A DNA stretch of 64,000 nucleotides. It comes from Phallusia mammillata. Lineage: Eukaryota; Chordata; Ascidiacea; Phlebobranchia; Ascidiidae. The notes under the pieces were generated by a model. It did not search any database. It saw nothing but the letters and a program-made list of their open reading frames with translations, and was not told where the DNA came from. Below, one piece after another: positions 13,701-28,700 of this stretch. The stretch lies in contig QLIY01000353.1 of NCBI GenBank assembly GCA_003260075.1, positions 85,673-149,672 of the forward strand. Reading direction: 5' to 3'. The position numbers and the translations under genes were made by a program. Every line of letters starts with the position of its first letter. Positions within the stretch are counted from its first letter, which is position 1.

Positions 13701-16700
13701 ATGCCTATTATCACGTGCGTTAATGAAGCCACGAGAAGTTGAATCTAGTTAATTATCCACCTTTGGGGTAGAAAAACAACTTGTCCGTTCAGGGAAGGCC
13801 ATCGTTGGTGGACCCAGTTCTCACGCGCCACAATTTAGCAACAATGTATCGCGCATAAATAGTCACGGCAAACGAACAAAGGCACTGATAGCGGTAGACG
13901 ACAGACACACTATTACTATCTGCACTGTCCACTTAGCGGGTGTCTGCCGCCGTAAATGGACGCACGCGAAGGTTGACTCACTTTCCATCGCGCGACTAGC
14001 GTGCGCTACAATAGACCCCTCATTTGGCTACTGTTTTTAAAGCAGACGCACCAATCAGCAGGTAAGAGTGGCATCCCGCTTAGCGCTTCCGATTTTGCAT
14101 GGGAAAGGTCGCGAGTCGGCGTCCGTGAAACGGTCTGTATTTGCGCAGTGTGTAATTCTCATGCAACGCCGTTTGTCAAGTCTGGGGTGAAAGTTATTAC
14201 GCCAAGGGCGACGATTCAGCGACATTTGGTCGCCATAAAATGGCAAATTGCAAGCAGTACGTGTCGCCTTGCACGTAATGCATAAATATGTGTAGATTAA
14301 TACACATGACCGTCTGTTGTCAGCGACACAAAATATTATACGCCCCGCATCAGGAGCAGGCTCCACCCGATGATACACGCTTTCCATTTATAAACGCATT
14401 TTTTTAACCCACCTGGCACTTCATCCCAGATGAAAACAGAACAACTATACCCACGTCACGCGTCACGCCAACAAATCCTGACATTCGACATCGTACATTT
14501 TTGGCCCGACCTAAAAACGTTACGGGTTCGCCCAACCCGTGTTTACGTTGGACAACAATGCACCGCTAGCGATTGTTATCATTTAAGTCTGTCGGCACTT
14601 GTGGGTCGGGGACCCTTTAGCACTTGAACACGTTCGCCGTTGTAGCGTTCCGCCGACGCCTGGGAGCTGACTAATAACAGCAGCAGGTGCGTTGTGCCTT
14701 TCTGGCATCATTTTCTCGGCGCGGTAAGCCAACGAAAACACTATTACGCGCTAAGACGGTGATCAGTCACGGTGAAAATTGAATTCGGAACAGCGTTGGG
14801 AAAGCAGAGGAGATTGGGGCCTAAAACAACACTGACACCAGCCGCTGTGATCGGTCTTCTCATTTTAAAACCCTATTACACCATGTTTGCAACCGGTGAC
14901 GAGCTGCGAGTGCTCGCAGTGTTGCAGCTCACAGCACTGGAAAGGTTGCAAGGGCAAAGTGAAGTTAATCACTTTCAGGAAAGTGTGCCCAGCCAACAAA
15001 AGCACCGGGCCGGCTGTGAAAGCGCTAAAGCAACAATGCGGTTGTTGAACCTGCGGTGTAAACTCTATTAGCCGAGTCCGTGGGACCAATTTTGTAGATC
15101 GGCGTAGTCTTGATCCCGTGCGACGGCGGAAGTCATGCAATCCTGCACAAGTACACAGAAGTGGGCTTGCAAGAGATTCTCGAATTCACAGGTGCTTAGA
15201 TATATCGCGTATCAAAGGCTTGTCAGGGTTCTGTCGAAAACCCACCCACTACGAACACCTCGCACCGCTGGACGCGAAAAGCTGAACGAAAATTCCACCA
15301 CTACGTCATGCACCTGAATTTAGACGCACGTTGTCGGGCTGACGTGTTCACTGTAAGCTGACAAGTTAAAAGCATACACAGAATGCGGTAGCGGCCTTAA
15401 GGGGTATGTACCACCGCATGTAAACAGAAAGACGAAAGGTGACGAACCATACAGGTGTATATGCGGGGAGACACGGCCTGGAATCACTCGCCCATTTGCT
15501 TCCCGTCGCGCCTTACCGGGCAACGACGAGACCCTGGAAAGCGTAGAGTATCACGCATTAATGGAAGAGGGCTACCGCGCTTTCCCACGATCGGGACAAA
15601 CACGTAAACAAACAGAGAGCACTATATTGCGACTTGAGTACATTAACACTCGCGCTCAACATCCGTCCCCGTTTACGTTTCCTGTCGGGAATTCACATAG
15701 CAACAAACACCGTCAGAGTGATAATATTTTTATCAAATCCAAATCCATTCACGGACCAAGTATTCGAGGCATCTACTAAACACGCATTCTACAGTGTCGG
15801 AGGGGAAAGTACTTTAAATGCGCAAAAACGTAAACTCGCGTCCTGTCGCTGGGCAACGCGCACTCGCATTTGACGTACATAACTGGCGACAAGCAAACAC
15901 ATGTCGATCATTGTGAACGCTCAGCGCATGTCTTACGAGGCGGGGAGCATTCCAACGCATCAAGTAAGGAGAAGAGCACTTCTGTGGCATACCCGTGATT
16001 CATTACGCTTCGTATTAGGGCATCGCAAGGAGTCATTCCGCTATCAGATAAAATGTATTTTAAATCCGAAGTACTTGTAAGTATTTCAAACCACAACGGG
16101 AGATAACGGACCAGTTTTTACCGTTTTGATGCCGATCTCATGATTGATTGTTACACGTACATGTTCCCCGGGTCTATTTTTGGCTTTGGTGAAACAGCGT
16201 TCCCACAAATTCGTGCGAAGGGATTAAGGCTGTAACAAAGTTCAATGGCGATGTTGTTTTGTAGCGTTTGCAAGATACAGAAAACCACGATCAAAGTTTA
16301 ATGGATTTGTTGCGACATAAATACGCGATAAAAGGTCAAGGTAGTCTCCCAGCGCAACACGTTTAAGTGTTTATCATGAAACTTCAATCACACTTTAATG
16401 TGGTTTCTCACGCCAGCGCCTCTGATTGGCTAAGCTTTTGAAAGCTTCGTAATCCGTTTTGTCACTTGCAGCCATCGCCGACGCTTTGACTTACAGAGCA
16501 ACGTTATGACCAATCAACAGCAACAAGAGCATCATTGGAAGTAAAGTAAAGAGTCTGAGGCATAGATATCTCAACCCACATGAACTGCGTAAGCCAAATC
16601 CTTAACATTGGCGCGTAGTAATACCATTGAGGTGGAAAAATCATTGCATGGCGGTTTAATATTAAGTAAGTCTGCTAGTGCTGACGCCACACTGAACAGT

Positions 16701-19700
16701 AAATCGGATTGCTAGGAGATACTAAAATACCGTTAAGCGTCTTTGTACAATTGAAGTGGAAGTTAATACGAACTATCGTTTGGTTTAAAACGTACCATGG
16801 TTTAATCTTGAGCGATGAATTTCATATCTCGTAAAACAAAGACACGACAGTGCAAAAATGTTGCAGAATTAAAGCTTCTGTTTTGCCACAGCCCGACCTA
16901 ATTAATAATTTGCGCGTATTTTTGAACCGAGGTGAAGCTAATAACGAACAATATGCAATAGCGGAACCAGTACAATCAGTTTGCAATTGCGATTACCCGA
17001 AACTACACTGCTGACCATCGTAAACGGTCGTCTTCCCATAAACTTGTCTGCATTCGTGCCTGACCATATCTAAACCGGTGATAAAGGGCCTCGCCAAGGT
17101 GCAAGTCGTTAGTTTGTTTGCCGGTCAGTAATCTACTTACATTTGAGCCCAGCAATTGCGAGCAGTTTAATCTGAACGCGTCCGCATCTATTCCAATTTC
17201 TAGCGTTCGACCCACTTACTAGCCCTCCAAGGACAGCTGGTTGTCGGTTTAACTCCACTGCGCCATTGTTTGCTAGTTCCGATTTGACACCAGTCCACTA
17301 TAAACCTAAATGCAGCGCGAAACTATTCCATTGTGCATCCATCAACCTAATAACGCCGATTTTCGCGTCATGCTGGCCACTTCATACAACACAATACTGC
17401 TTTTAATGTCCACAGTCACATAACATTCTATCATATCGTACACAGTATATATCGCTTTATATATCGCTATCGTACACAAATGCTTTCATCCTGTTTCAAG
17501 CTTACTTTTCTTTGGGTATAAGAAACCGGCTTCAAACTAAAAGTAAACTCCATGAAAATGTATCATCGTATGACCTTTATTTGCCTATAATTTAATTGCA
17601 ACCAATGTTTCACAGTGACATAAATATTTCACTATAATATGCAAATTTAACTAACTGTGTTGGACTTCAACTTGTGACAATAAACCTCAAACACGATTTG
17701 CATCATCCATGATGTATACTGGCTACACGTAAGCACCACGTTAAAGTTTAACAATGTCACCTGCTTTGCAACACTCTTAGTACTGCAAACATATCCTTTT
17801 TTGTCGCACAAACTAGTCCCAATACACTATGTACGCATTGCAAACTGACCAGTCTGCAATTCTTCTGAGAGCTTGCAAACGCGGTCTAGCTCCAGGCAAG
17901 TTTACTTGTTAAAATCGCGAAAGGCCACTTTAATGGGAAATTGCGAGAGAAAAGGTTGTCACAACTGCCCCCTCTCTTTTACGTCTCACTGATATTCCCT
18001 TTTTCTTGCATTCTCTCGTTCAGTTAACTACGAGGTTAGATTTGTCAGTAACGTTTGGTGGCTGGAAAACTTTACCAATATATTTATCCCGGAAACATGC
18101 ACCAAATTTATTTTGGGCAGATATCGTTTATCCCACGAAGGTACCTATTATAGCAATTCACCTGTCAACGTGTAAATTGCGAGAAAAGATGTGTAGCTGG
18201 TTGCCGAGGCGTGGGAATCGATTAAACAAGTTTGCTTTTACAGCGTTGCGATAGAATCTCGCGATTTCAATCGATACCTTCGTGATTTTTGCCGACGACC
18301 CGTCAACCGGCATCGTACCAGGATATTTGTTTATTTTAACAGATATAAACGACACGATGAGGTAACCCGGGGCAGCAATGTGGCAGTGGACGGCAAAGAG
18401 CGTCGCGCAATTAACGGCGGATTCAAAGGAACAGTTGCTTTGATGTGGCGACGCGGTGGAGATGATTTAAGACGAACGTGCACCGGGTATGATTTGCACG
18501 TTACGATTTGTGTATCGAGGCGTAAAATCGTTTAAATCGAACCGGTGACCTGGGATGGAGTAGCAAACATCACAAGTTATGTTTTCCGACCACAAATTGC
18601 CATTTAAAGTAAAGTTCAGCGAGTGACTTCTATATTAGGACTAAGCACCCTGTATAAGGGGCTTATACGGTTTAGGATAGCGTACTGTGCCCGACAACCT
18701 AGGACTGTAACCCTACGAACGTTGCGTGGCAAAATTTATCTCTCGTAAAACTTTGCACCGTCGTTTCAGGACTAACGATCGACACCCGTCAACAACTCGA
18801 TAAATTCGCCCAATGACTCGCTATTTCTGACTTTCGAATTATACTCTCATCAAGTGCTCAAGCGGTGCAAGGTTCAGCGAGAAGCGGCAGTCAACAACCG
18901 ACGACCACTTTAAGTTCACAGGGTCGTAGTCAGGGTTAGAACACTAAGTTGTCCACTTATGGCCAAGGAAATAACATTAATTTAATACTGCGCGTGTTAA
19001 ATATATGTGTACACTTATCTCATAGTAAAACTTGTTGTGAATTTGTAAACTTTTGTGACATTTAAATTTTGCTTTGTTATGCAAACGAAATATCCGAATT
19101 TGAACTTAAATACATGTTTGTGTGGGATAAATCCGTTCGTTTGATGTTTAAAACTTTACATGATTTTTGCAGATCAACAAACACTTGAAACAGCTGATAG
19201 TGGATATGCGCTCCTTGAACACAGTGTAACGAGCGTAAGCCGAGGGACTTTCGAAGACTCGACGATAAGTCTGCAGTCGGCAACTATAGATACCGACAAC
19301 AACAAACATGCGACAAACGAGCCTGAAGCTCTAAAAAAGCTGTGTGCACAAGCGATTGCACGCGAAGCGCTCCCTTTCATATAGCCTGGGCAATTGTCTG
19401 CACAAATAAATCACAAGGATGAGCCGCTGTTGATTCACTTTCCGATGTCATGCAGGCTGTTACGCCGGCGCGATTGCTGAAGACGCTTGAGTCCACACGC
19501 GCGCCAAGGCGGTACTTTGACCCGCGTTCGGGCCACGCGGCTCAGCACTGTGGCGCGGGGACGAAAAACTACAGCAAACACAAAACAATACTCTTCAAAA
19601 GCCAACGTCCCGCCTGACAAACGACATACGTGACGTCACAACTGGTTGGTTTGACGGCCCGTCACCCGCCCCGCGTTCTTTTGTCGCACTGGAAAGCGAC

Positions 19701-22700
19701 CGTCGCTTGGACTTACAACCGTGGCCGCACAAAGGCGAGTAAATACACGTTGGTGACATTAATCGAGAGCGCAGCGCTGTATGCACTGTCAATAATCGGC
19801 AAAAACAACTACCATGCGCGATTTCAGTGGTACGCGGCTTTGTAGCTACCTCTGTTGGTTCTGTTATGGCCACCGAGTGACGTCATAGCGGCGAACGGGT
19901 CCACGGTCGTGACTCAATAGTAGACCGTGAGTACAACGAGAGCGGAGTGACTTGCTATTTAACGGGGAAGGCGAGTAGGCACGGTTAGCAAATGTCGTCA
20001 CCCTCCTCGGAATACATGGGAAAATCTCGTACCTAGGTGTGCATATTAAGGTATTCCAATCATTTCCGTACAAAACCGGACCCTCGCGATATCAAGCGCT
20101 TGATATTCAATCCGGCGTGCAACTATATGGGAGCGCGTCAAGTTCGTCTTCACAATTTCGAAATACCTGCTCTAATCGCCTGTAACCCAGGAAAACCCGC
20201 CCAACCCCATTTCCCTCCCGGTTAAAACACTTCACGCCCGCACTTCAACCTGGGCATCGCTGTTTTGTAAACTTTGCGCGAACGAATCCGGGTCGAGGGA
20301 AACGAAAATAACAGGCGAGATATAGTAACCCGGTACAAACGCTCGTAAATAGACAGAGGCCACAGAGAGCGGAAACTAAACTTAACGCAGAGATCGACTG
20401 ATGTTAGTCAAACATTTAAATCCCGCAAATGGAAGAGGACCTTCCGACGAGTTGCATTAATCGAGGCCTGTCGCTCATCGTTTGGCCACAGGTTCGCTTT
20501 GTCACCTGCAAGACTTAACGCGCCATTGAGGACAAGTGCTACGGAATGCGAGGCAAGATCGTTCAGTGTCTTGTCAGCTAACAAGCGAGTCCATTACAGA
20601 AGTAATATGACAGCTGGCTTAAGGTTGTGCATTACTATACGCAAGAAAATATTTGGCAAGGGCTGTTAGCGTAAACTCTATTTAAACTGCACATTTGCGC
20701 ATTTTTGCTCATTCCGCACGGTTTTAAAATTGTTCACGGGTCTTACCGCAAAATACACAATTTCATATCTTAAGCGTTCTCTGCATTTCCGCTGCTCCGA
20801 CCGCAAATAAGGTAACGACGATGGCATGACGCGAAGCTCGGGCAATTGAGATTGCATCGGAAAGGTTCACAGTACACGCGTCGCCGAAATTTGACAAAAC
20901 ATCGCCCGTTTCCGCCGATCTCCGCTGAACCGCAAGCGATTGTCGACCCACAAACTTGTAACCTGAACTCTAGTGCGACCTAAAACGACACCTCTGTGTC
21001 ACCGAAGGCTTAGTATTGAAGCCTTCAAGGCCGTAAACTTGTTTTATTCTTTCGAGGGCCTTGGAATTCCTCCGGACCAACTGTAACTTTTATTTCGTGT
21101 TCTGATACCAAGGCTGCTACACGATCTGACATTCTGAAAAAATGCACCTGACAGTTTAAGTGGATGTCATTTCTTTTCTTTGTACATAGCAGGGTTATTT
21201 AAAGCTCAATAGCATACTTTAGATGTAGTTTGTTCTTGACGGCCAAAACTATTTACTTTAACAATGGTATTTAGCCATATTAACGACAAGTAAAGACTGT
21301 TTAAAAGTCAGCAAGGTTGTATGAAAACTGTTCTATACTTGCTTAACAAGCGCAACGACCTGAATATAGAAAATTAACAACCTCTTCAAAATTTCACAAT
21401 TGGCATTCCATGACTTCTAAACCTCACCCGTCGCCTAGTGTGTCCGCAATAAACGGCTGCGCTTTGAACTTGGGTCCATTCGCCGCTTAAGTGAACGCAC
21501 TCGTCGCCTGCATTAGAAACGTAGGAGGGTCCAATCGGTACCAGGAGTGCAAAGCAAAAGGTCACACGTGATTTGACCCACTCCAGTGAACTTTTGACAA
21601 AGCAGTAAAACACGAGCCAACAATTGCTGTCCGGGTACAGCCAGTTGCCGAATGCGACCCTATAACGCCCTTAACGCATTTTACGAGCTGTAACGCGCAA
21701 AGCCGACCATTATTCTCTAACGATTAAATCTTAGAGATGATGGGAACTAGCAAGCAGAAAAAAACACGGTCTAAATTGAACGCGTGTTTTTTAACTCAAT
21801 TGGTGCAAAAATTGGTCACTTTGCGAACCATCCATGCATTTTTGTCGTCCGAAATGACATTGCCCTGTAGCGAACCTCACATCAACTTTAATTTCGCTCA
21901 AACTGCAACTGACATACGATGTGTACAATTAAATATAAATACCGTCTGCAACATTGACTTCGAATTCACATAACCTCGTTTCAACTCACGATCTGTCCGA
22001 ACACACCAACTATAAACTGGTCGTTGGTGGAAAGTAAGACTTGCGTTTGCTGCGCTGATCTCTTACCGCAGAACAACTGTGCAATTGCACACCGCCCAAG
22101 GACAGCCGCGTGTCACGACCCCAACAGACAAAACAGCAATAAAAGATTGTAAAATCAGTTCTGCTTGTTAGTGAGCATCGCCTTCTACACATGAAAAGCC
22201 GGTTCGCTATAAATTTATTCGACAAGTGACTGATGGCGGGGGTAATTCGTTGACCTACGGTGACCTTTAAATCCGAATGAGAACACTCGGTAAAGATTTC
22301 AAGGAACTATGTGGGATTCGTGATTGTAAATTTGTCAAAGAAAACATAATCTCCAACTTTATCACCTCAAAGACAGCAACGTCAAATTAAACAAGACATT
22401 TCAAGCGCATAAAAAGTTACATGACAAGTGCACATGTCGTTTGAGATGAACGCATTTGTTACTTAAAATAGAACATAATGGAGAGCTTTATAGGCCTGGC
22501 AAAGAAGTATGCGAGGATTTAGCTGCTGACTGACGACGCCTGTCGAAATAATTCTCTTTTATCGCATCATCAAAAACCTCCAAGCGGATCTACGTGTGAT
22601 TATTGTGTCTTTGGCGATGTAAGAATGTGCTGCCACTTTTAACAACGTGGGTCTTGACATATAACTGAGCGATACAAAAACACACATTGCATGTAAAAAT

Positions 22701-25700
22701 ACAACAGTCTGGTGATTGCGTGTGGTGGGTATGGCTAATCCGTAAACACGAAGCCAGGTCAAGCTCCAATCGGTGTTGTATGTCGGTCGCGGTTACTTAA
22801 TGACCTCGTTATGCTGAAGCAAAATTTCCGCTTTACCGGAAATCGCCTAAGAACAGGATTATCGCACAGAACGTCCAGGGAAAGCTGGGAAACGACAGGC
22901 GCCACAGGCGTACGGCTTTGGAGTGTATGACACACAACAACCAAACAACAGCGGTGGTCAACTGCATGGGCGGTCCTAATTATACAGGAGCATGGGAAGG
23001 TGACTGGCCAGTTGAGGGTTTCGGGTGACTCCAAAATTGCCCCTACAGTCATAGACCACGCAATCTGTAACTGATGATACGGCGATGAGATGCGTGCGAA
23101 CCATTTTCTGGTTTGCACTGCGCGGGTGTTCCAACGGAAGTCTAACTATGTTAATCGCGGCGTCTTAAAAGGCAGAAAGCCACCTGCAATATCGCGACAC
23201 CCGGGAGAAAACACTCGCACATGTGTTGGTAATTGGCGACGGATCAGAAATGTCTGGTCATTTGCGGCTCAACGATCGCTGATGAGTATCGCGTGTGGAC
23301 AAACGTGTTGCTTGCGTCCAAAGCTTCCGTGTAATTATCGGCGATGGGCAAACACCCAACGTGTTAAGGTTGTTCTTTTTAATATCGCATGTGTTGTTGC
23401 CGTGGTCTAACCGTCACAACACGAGCGGTTTTGGCGAACTTCTTCCGACATCAACAAGCGACTCCGCTTGCACCTGACGGAATATGGAAGTCCCAAGCGA
23501 AACATAACGCGCACCACTGAATGCTGATGCGGTCAAACACACGTCATTTGACTGTCATCGGTGAGATTATACGCAGTGACTGAGAGCTTGCGCTGACAGG
23601 TGATGGGAAACGGGAGTGAGGGATTGAATTGTGACTGTTATGGCATGACGCCTTCGGTTGGGGAGATAACCTGCGTTCCAGCTGCACGAATTCAAGCCCG
23701 CGTTATCGCAAAGCAAGAATGCGTATCAAAACCCTGAATGACGCGAATGCAAAGGATCCGTTGCAGTGTCGAGTGAAAGTGCTGCTTGGCAAACAAGAGC
23801 GTGAAGGCACCGCGCGACGATTATGCGAGTAATCTGATTTTGTGGGAGGGTCGGGAACTGATGACTTGCTCCTTTTCGGCTCGGTCGGTTACCGCGGAAA
23901 ATCGGTTCTGTAGGGAGAAAAGCTGGGCGGATAACAAATGCTCGGTGCGAGGGACCGAGAGGACCGAACCGGTGCGGTCGTGAGAAAACAGAAGCGACAA
24001 GGTAGAGGACAAGTTAAGTCGCAAACAAGCGACCTGACAATCGCATTAGCCTACTGACTTACGAACTCCAGCCAGACACGTTATGTAACGGCATATCTGG
24101 ACAGAGGCAAAGATTTACCCAGATATTCGTAAACTGATGATGCCGGATCCACACGGGGATTTAACTCTGGCATGTCGGCCTTACTTACTTGTGTACGTTT
24201 AAGCTCTTATTATGCACTCGACTTCACGAAGCAATAAATAAATAAACCACGCGCACACATATAGGTGGATTTCGTGAAATTTTATATCCAATAACACAAA
24301 AAACTACGCGTGACATCCAGCCAATGACAATGTCAGGTAGACACACCGCGGTCACCGTAAACTATATGTTGCAGGAGTTAATAAAGGCATTGCACACTTC
24401 AGGTAGACTTCCACGGCGCGAAAACGGTAAATGTCGTGCCATGCCGCACCGGAGGCAAGCGGAAACGTAAAAACAAGTGAAATTGCCTGTTGCAGCGGAA
24501 TCGAAGGCGACCTGGCAAGGCCGCAAAATTGTAGGCTTTTGGTTTTGTCGTGTCACTTATATCGTGTAGTGGCGCGTTGTATTTATGTTATTTCCGAAAT
24601 GGCAGATATTTACACTGTCACTCACATTTTGTTGCAGGTGGCGAAGCGTTTCTTTCCAATAAAAGGTTGATTTAGTGTCACGCAATAGCCATGACTTTAT
24701 GCGTAAGGAGGATTTTTAGGTGACAGTAAAAATACATTGCCAATTAGGCTCATTTGTCAAATCACATTCCCAGATTGCGATCTACAGGGGCTAATTCCAA
24801 CAACAAATATAACAATGATGGCCGGTCACGTTTTTTCTCAAAACTATGCGCCCAAAAAATACAATTTTAATGAACTAAAGGAGTCTTAACGTTACGGAAT
24901 TTCAACAATCGAAAAAGTGTGTTTCAACAATAAGACCGTGCGGAATACATAATTCCACTTTGGTTACTGTCACGTTTACTAGGTAGGAGGAGAATTTTGT
25001 TTTCATTTTGTAATATAGCGGTTATGGTAGCCACGGCCAACTTTACTTTGTCTGGGGCCTTTTATAGAAATGCCGACACACTCTAAATTCCCTCTATTCT
25101 CATAGATCGACATCACCATGTCAGGGCCTGTAAACACGACAAGAGGCCACCAGGAGACACAACACACGCCCTATCACCTTAACAGCGAGTTCGGCATATC
25201 TGGCCCTGTGGAGAATTTTCCGTCTTGCAACCGCAATTCCCGCTGAAATTCCGGCAAGGGAGAAATCGTCGATGCGCGGAAAATTGGAGACCTACTCCGC
25301 ATCAGATAACAGCGGACCACGGGAGACTCGTTATAGGCTTGTGGTGGACTCTTTGTTTTGCTGCATGGGGAACACCGGAACGTTCATACGTTGTTTGAAT
25401 GTTTACTAGTCGCAGTGTGTGATCATAACGACTGCTTACGCCCCATGCGGTTTGTGCAGTTTGTTTTCATCAACTATGCCGCACGCCCACGTACAAGTAA
25501 AAGGGCGGAAGATATTTTTAGGCTAGCAAGACCGCACGACGCCGCTGTCAGTTTTCTACCAGGCACCCGTCTTCGCGAGTTTGTTTTCGTGAATTAACAA
25601 ACACAGGGGCGTTAGTGAGACGTGCAGCAAAATGTTTTTAAAAGTCTGATGTCCAACAACGTTGGCTCAATGAGCCCTATTCATAAACGGAGACAAAACA

Positions 25701-28700
25701 CCGCGAATAAATTCCCACGAGTTGTTTTCAAGTCGATAATGAGTAATAAATCTCAAATCTGGCCACACACGATAACCTGACTGGTACAATAACAAACAAG
25801 GGTTGGGCTGGTGTGGCGAGCCCTGTCACTCACAGTTTACATCTTTCGCGGAGAAGCTGTCACTATTCAATCGACAAGCTGAGAATTCCTACTGTTCGCG
25901 CTTCAGCACATCGGAGGCGTAAACACTCCATGTCGCGCCACCGTCCACCTTCGTCGCACACAGATCTCGCGCGGCGCCACTATTGACGTAACAATATCGT
26001 TTGTTTGATAAATAAAGGATCGATTACGGATTGCAAACACGGTAATTGATGTCAAAAACAGACAGCGATTTATGAACAACACAAATAACACGGATTGCCT
26101 GTCTCTCCGCCCTTTGCTGACGTCACAACACAGAACAGATAAGTATTTTGTAAAAGTATTATAAGAAGCAGCATGTTGGCATCCAGACAACGATTTCTGT
26201 CACTAACTTCTCGGTAGACAATCTGGCACGAAGCGAAACAAATGCCATAAAATGTATGGGAATTCCGTGGTCAGCTAAAACTAATCCGCATGTATTGTCG
26301 CTACTGCTAAATATGACGACATTTCCCATCACCTGATTATGAGATTTGTAGGTGAGGGTTCCGCGAAGTACAGAATCCCAGAAAGTATAGGCGAGGCGCA
26401 GTAAATGCGAGTCATTTTACGTACAAGCTGGGTCGATTTAAGAACACACCCTGGCCTAAAAATACACCTAAGACTTTTGGATATTCAGTGACGCCCTTAT
26501 GACCTTTCAATTCCATAACGGCAACACCATATTTTTCCTCATTTTAAATTCCATGCCATTGTACTTTTAACTTTCCTTACACAACACAAAAACTGCCACA
26601 ACCTTTTCAACAAAGAGCATCTACTCACAAGTCACATGTACACAAAAGCACTTATGACACTCCATTGAATTTTACCACGGAGCCCGCAGAAAGCGCGCGT
26701 CCCATCGAGTCCTGCCGCACGATTGCCAGCAGACCACGTGCGCGTTCATTACGTTCCCCGCACCCGTCTTTTCAATCGGTTCCGTCCGTCGGTCTAATCC
26801 TGCTTGTTTAATCGCTGGAAGCCGACTCTAATCTACAAAAATTGGGTCGTCCACTCCCAAAACAAAACGGGTCGCGCGATAGCATTGCAATCAGATCGCT
26901 ATTGCGATGATTTGATTATGGCACGGAAAACAACGTTTAAATCGACATTCGACGCCGCGATGGAAAAACAAACGCAGTCCGTGGCGTGCAAATTGTTTGT
27001 TGTGGTTTCTGTGAAGTGCTTCAAGCTGCAAACACACACCAGTAAAGTACTGTGTTGTCGCAATATTGTGATTTCGGCATTGATCGACAGTAGACGGCAC
27101 ACCGCTTAAGCACAGACAAGGACATGATTGCTGGTTATAACCATGTTCGACAAGATGAAAGCAGCGCGCCACAGCGGATGCTAAGCACGTGACACATCAC
27201 CATCAGAAACGCGTTAGTGATTTCACATTGGAGTAAAACCACATTTAAATCTCTGCTCTTGGTAAACAAAAACCTAGATCAACCTTGTGTGGTGGAGAAT
27301 GGGCCGTGCAGCAAGTTTTTTTCTGGGCAATGACAAAGTACGCGGGAATGCTGACGACCTTCAACTTGAGCGAGGTCTGCACTAACGAGCCGCTTATCGA
27401 TCGTCGTTATCTTTCAGCTATCGCCGAATGCCGCAGTGGCACGCGCAGAAACCTGTGACGTTATGGTTCGCATATAGTAATGTTGGCGTGGAGGAGAAGC
27501 TCTGTATAAATCCTGGTTCTCGGAGTAATTAACCTGTGGTGTTATCGGAGGTCGTGCGCAAACTACCCACAATATTAGTTTTAAACGAGCGTACAAGGTA
27601 CAAGAAGGGCTTGTATTTGAGCGGTACGTAAAAAATGCCGGGTTACAGAACGCTGAGATGTCCAGATAAGCCGTAACGTGGCGGAATACGATAAAATCAG
27701 ACTCGCCTGATCCCATCAAACTGGACTCCACCTGAATGCAGCTCATGCATCTTATTTTTCGACACTCGGCATAGGTTAGCTTCTCAATGTGGAAAAACAG
27801 CTGTCACAGATAAGTGGGTGCCTAGTACGTCCTGTTGCGTGTGCAAAGCCAATGCATGTTGTTTTTCTCGAGAAGTCTTGGTAGTAATCCGACATGCGCA
27901 GCGGCTATTTGGGGAACGACCGATCTGTCCAAGCGCCAAGCGCTTAAACAACGCCACTTTCTCCGGTAATGAAATTTAGATCCTTGTCGAGATGACAAAC
28001 CTCGCGTATACAACGTGGTGGAGGTTGTCACGGACCACACACGGATGTGCCATTAGCATCAAAATTAGAGACTGTGTGGGATGAGAAAGCCACAGTATGG
28101 ACAGGCGCCTTCCCCAGACGACGGGTTTGCCCAACAAAAGACGGCATCGAAATGGTCGCTTTTGTTATAATGTATAGTAACGGTATTTTTAACTATACAA
28201 CCAGGGCAAATCCGTTCAATTCAATGCGCTATTCAAATCAATGTTGCAGAAAAAACATTTGGCGATTGTGGCGAGGGGCAGGGAACCAGCCATTTGTGGT
28301 TAAATTTGCGAAACAGTGCTTGGACGCTGGCATTTTAATTTGTCGGTAAAAGATTGGATGCCAAATCCGGGCGACTTTCGACGAAAAATACATGGTGCCA
28401 GTGCCTGGCGATCGTTAGTGCTTAAAGTGTGTTCGAATTACATTAACAATGCTGACACGGCGGGCTACCACGAACAACCTGGTGATTGGCAACTTGTTAA
28501 CACAAGGAAAGGTGGATTAGATTACTTCGTGTATATTCAGGCTCGGTTGGCGGCAATCAAACCGACGCTTGGTATCGCTCGCTGTTAACAAGGGGGGGGG
28601 GCGCTGTTAACAACAAAATTCGCCGGCCAACCATTGTGTTCGATGGCGCTGCAATCTGACACTAACCTATCGAGATCGGCGCTGTTGCTAGCCACCACTC